From Planctomycetota bacterium (lineage in GTDB: Bacteria; Planctomycetota; Phycisphaerae; WQYP01), in assembly GCA_021828925.1 (NCBI GenBank), contig JAJZCT010000132.1, positions 1 to 8,034 of the forward strand: a stretch of DNA of 8,034 nucleotides, given 5' to 3'. The translations under genes were made by a program, and so were the position numbers. Positions 6,434 through 8,034 of this stretch are shown in pieces (the stretch's first letter is position 1; every line of letters starts with the position of its first letter). The notes below the pieces were generated by a model. That model made no database searches. It was not told where the DNA came from and was given only the letters and a program-made list of their open reading frames with translations.

Positions 6434-7315
6434 CTATACCATCACCGTTTGCCGCACGCCGTTGCTGATGTGTCTGGCCGTGCGCTCCAGCAAATACTCC
6501 TGCCCTTGCAGCAGATGGTTTAATTTTTTCAGCGCGGCCATTTCAATCTGCCGCACACGCTCCCGCGTCACGCCCAGGCGTGCGGCAATCTGATCCAGTG
6601 TGAATGTTCCACTGACGCCAATGCCGTTACGCAGGCGTAAAATAAATGCCTCCCGGGGTTCCAGGTGAGTCAGCGTAAGTTCAATCACACGGGCCAACTC
6701 GCTGTGCTCCACCGCCGCTTCGGGCGCCGGTGTGCGGAGATCCTCCAGCAACTCGTGCACCGCTACGGGATTATCATCACCCGGGACCGAAGCCCCCCCC
6801 ACCGCATACATGGTGCACGACGCTTTACGCGCTGCCGCCACCATCGCGGCTGTCAGATTCATCCGGATGGCGAGTTCCACATCTGGAGCAGCTTCGCCAT
6901 TGTCATCGCGGCTGCTGGTGGTTTCGCCCTGCAGACGTGCGATCCGCTGGCTCATATACGCCGGCAGGCGGATGGGCCGGGCATTAAGCGTTAATGCTTT
7001 GCGTATGGCCTGCCGCACCCACCAAGTGGCGTAGGTACTGAATCGCACGTCTTTATCCGGATCAAATAAATCTACCGCCCGCACCAGGCCGATATTGCCT
7101 TCCGCCACCAGATCAATCAGCGCGACGCCCCGGCGAACATATCGCCGGGCGATACTGACCACGAGCCGCAAATTGCAACGTATCATTTCCTGCCGAGAAG
7201 CCGGATCGCCCCGTTCCCGAATTCGCCGCGTTAAAGTCCGCTCCTGCTCCGCCGTGAGAAGCGGGAACCGGCGTATCTCTTCGAGGTACCACTGCAAATC
7301 AAGTTCATGTGCCAT
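6434..7315 (-). CDS. RNA polymerase sigma-70 family factor (RpoD-like, group 2 type)
   Basis: A promoter-recognition subunit of RNA polymerase, 293 residues. In order: region 1.2 (LQWYLEEIRRFPLLTAEQE, 7-25); region 2 at about 45-115, with NLRLVVSIARRYV, LIDLVAEGNIGLVRAVDLF and the -10-recognising FSTYATWWVRQAI (92-104); region 3 at about 117-185; region 4 at about 205-275, with LEPREAFILRLRNGIG and the helix-turn-helix FTLDQIAARLGVTRERVRQIE (248-268) that reads the -35 box. Region 1.1 and the long non-conserved insertion of primary sigma factors are absent, so this is probably an alternative or secondary factor, not the main RpoD. About 20 residues follow the usual end of region 4.2. The start is the ATG at 7315, eight bases after GGGAG; an upstream in-frame TTG at 7333 overlaps that site and would add six residues. 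Regions 2 and 4 look intact. The regulon cannot be inferred. Confidence 0.93.
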   Translation of the reverse strand: MAHELDLQWYLEEIRRFPLLTAEQERTLTRRIRERGDPASRQEMIRCNLRLVVSIARRYVRRGVALIDLVAEGNIGLVRAVDLFDPDKDVRFSTYATWWVRQAIRKALTLNARPIRLPAYMSQRIARLQGETTSSRDDNGEAAPDVELAIRMNLTAAMVAAARKASCTMYAVGGASVPGDDNPVAVHELLEDLRTPAPEAAVEHSELARVIELTLTHLEPREAFILRLRNGIGVSGTFTLDQIAARLGVTRERVRQIEMAALKKLNHLLQGQEYLLERTARHISNGVRQTVMV

Positions 7316-7323
7316 GAGACGTT

Positions 7324-7328
7324 CTCCC
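7324..7328 (-). promoter_or_regulatory. Ribosome binding site of the sigma-factor gene
   Basis: GGGAG within AAGGGAGAA on the minus strand, eight bases before ATG 7315. It fixes that start over TTG 7333. An eight-base A-run (7350-7357 on the opposite strand as T) lies upstream in the leader. Confidence 0.75.
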
Positions 7329-7365
7329 TTCAATACCCTTCTGGGCCAATTTTTTTTCTCAAGCG

Positions 7366-7395
7366 CTGATTCAGATGCGTAAAACGTAGAATCAG
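7366..7395 (-). promoter_or_regulatory. Leader hairpin of the sigma-factor mRNA
   Basis: CTGATTC (7366-7372) and GAATCAG (7389-7395) are perfect inverted repeats. Inside them TGCGT (7376-7380) pairs with ACGTA (7384-7388), with one G-T pair, around a three-base loop, leaving a three-base bulge on one side. Total 12 pairs. It sits just after the predicted transcription start, about 40 bases before the ribosome binding site, so it may protect the 5' end, bind a regulator as DNA, or affect expression. No direct evidence of function. Confidence 0.45.
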
Positions 7396-7404
7396 TTAAA
7401 TGAT

Positions 7405-7434
7405 AATGTACAGACTTCTATCGGTATTTTGCAA
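7405..7434 (-). promoter_or_regulatory. Likely promoter of the sigma-factor gene
   Basis: On the minus strand TTGCAA (7434-7429) and TACATT (7410-7405) are separated by 18 bases, in an AT-rich stretch unlike the flanking genes. The start would fall near 7398, giving a leader of about 80 bases. The 161-base gap after miaB, with no clear miaB terminator in it, fits independent expression of the sigma gene plus possible read-through. Confidence 0.45.
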
Positions 7435-7476
7435 GTGATAAATGAAAGAATTTTTTAACCCCGCAGTCCCATAAAT

Positions 7477-8034
7477 TTACAGGGCGGCAACCGGCTCAGC
7501 CGGTATCGCATCGGCACTGGCCGCGAGCCTGCCAAAAATGGTCAAACCATGTACCACGCAAAGCTTCACGGGCACAATTTTACCCTCCAAGTTTGCCGGC
7601 CCGTCAAATACCACAATCTGGTCTGCGGTGGTGCGACCCGTTAATTGAATAGACCCACGTATCGCATTAAATGATGAATTGTCAAATCGGGCATCGGCGT
7701 TGCGCATGGCACCGGCGAGCCGAGAACCAAGCTCGATGCGCTGGGTGTGGGCTGCCGCCTCGTGGACACCCTTTAGAGCACCGGCAATCACCGATTCCGC
7801 CGGATGTTCCCAACCGCTGGGGCCTTCACACAGCACCTCTGCGGTAGAATTAATAAGTTCGCGATTTAATTGTTCGCAAATGTCATTTTGCAGGTTTAAC
7901 AGATCCTGATGGCGCGACCGCTTCACCGCCTCGGGCACGTCATCCTCATGCCGCCGAATGGCCACGGTACCGGGCCTGGGCGAATATTTGAAGATGTACG
8001 CATTTTTATATCTCGCCCGTGCCGCCAATTCCCG
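7477..8034 (-). CDS. miaB: MiaB-type tRNA methylthiotransferase, C-terminal part (5' end outside window)
   Basis: The frame is open from the window edge to TAA at 7479-7477; 185 C-terminal residues are visible. MiaB is a radical-SAM, iron-sulfur enzyme that adds the methylthio group to N6-isopentenyladenosine at tRNA position 37. The segment YIFKYSPRPGTVAI (13-26) followed by VPEAVKRSRHQDLLNLQNDI (33-52) is the characteristic end of the radical-SAM barrel and its linker. The C-terminal TRAM RNA-binding domain is recognisable from EVLCEGPS (66-73), LTGRTTADQIVVFDGP (131-146), LEGKIVPVKL (149-158) and LTIFGRL. The cysteines for the clusters lie outside the window. Between GPS and GRT there are about 59 residues where E. 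coli MiaB has about eight, an insertion within TRAM. RimO and MtaB are relatives, but the YSPRPGT context favours MiaB. The sigma-factor gene follows on the same strand. Confidence 0.9.
   Translation of the reverse strand, partial: RELAARARYKNAYIFKYSPRPGTVAIRRHEDDVPEAVKRSRHQDLLNLQNDICEQLNRELINSTAEVLCEGPSGWEHPAESVIAGALKGVHEAAAHTQRIELGSRLAGAMRNADARFDNSSFNAIRGSIQLTGRTTADQIVVFDGPANLEGKIVPVKLCVVHGLTIFGRLAASADAIPAEPVAAL

Noticed and set aside
7316..7333. Sigma-factor start at TTG 7333
   Set aside because: The six added codons contain the Shine-Dalgarno sequence that serves ATG 7315.
7343..7357. Run of eight T on the plus strand as an intrinsic terminator
   Set aside because: Only a three-pair stem (CCC/GGG) precedes it and no plus-strand gene ends nearby; on the coding strand it is an A-run in the sigma leader.

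Overview
The window looks like part of a bacterial chromosome, most likely from Planctomycetota (Phycisphaerae-like) or a related PVC lineage. The basis is a secreted multi-domain GH35 glycosidase, an adjacent extracellular beta-sandwich protein of a kind I associate with planctomycete and verrucomicrobial genomes, and a short RpoD-like sigma factor without region 1.1. This placement is inference. There is no rRNA marker, and I see no tRNA, CRISPR array, transposase or phage gene. Composition looks uniform by eye, and codon use gives no sign of recent transfer.

Left half, + strand (1-4329): the 3' part of a large gene with the end of a beta-propeller followed by a beta-sandwich module, then a 70-base gap and a complete exported GH35 beta-galactosidase-family enzyme of 999 residues. 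The two genes are co-oriented and closely spaced, so they probably form a small polysaccharide-degradation unit.

Middle (4330-4669): about 340 bases with no clearly recognised gene but much inverted-repeat structure. A weak 90-codon reading frame overlaps the GH35 stop by four bases. Next come a possible promoter and two tandem hairpins directly before the ribosome binding site of proS. proS (4670-6403, +) encodes a complete bacterial-type prolyl-tRNA synthetase with its editing insertion.

Right part, - strand (6434-8034): a complete sigma-70 family factor whose end faces proS across 30 bases, then a 161-base gap holding the sigma gene's likely promoter and a leader hairpin. Finally comes the 3' end of miaB, the tRNA methylthiolation enzyme, with an unusually long insertion in its TRAM domain. 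proS, the sigma factor and miaB are housekeeping or information-processing genes. The GH35 unit is the accessory, nutritional part.

I found no convincing new multi-gene system. The points most worth a second look are the MiaB insertion, the possible RNA switch in the proS leader, and the structured gap after the GH35 gene.
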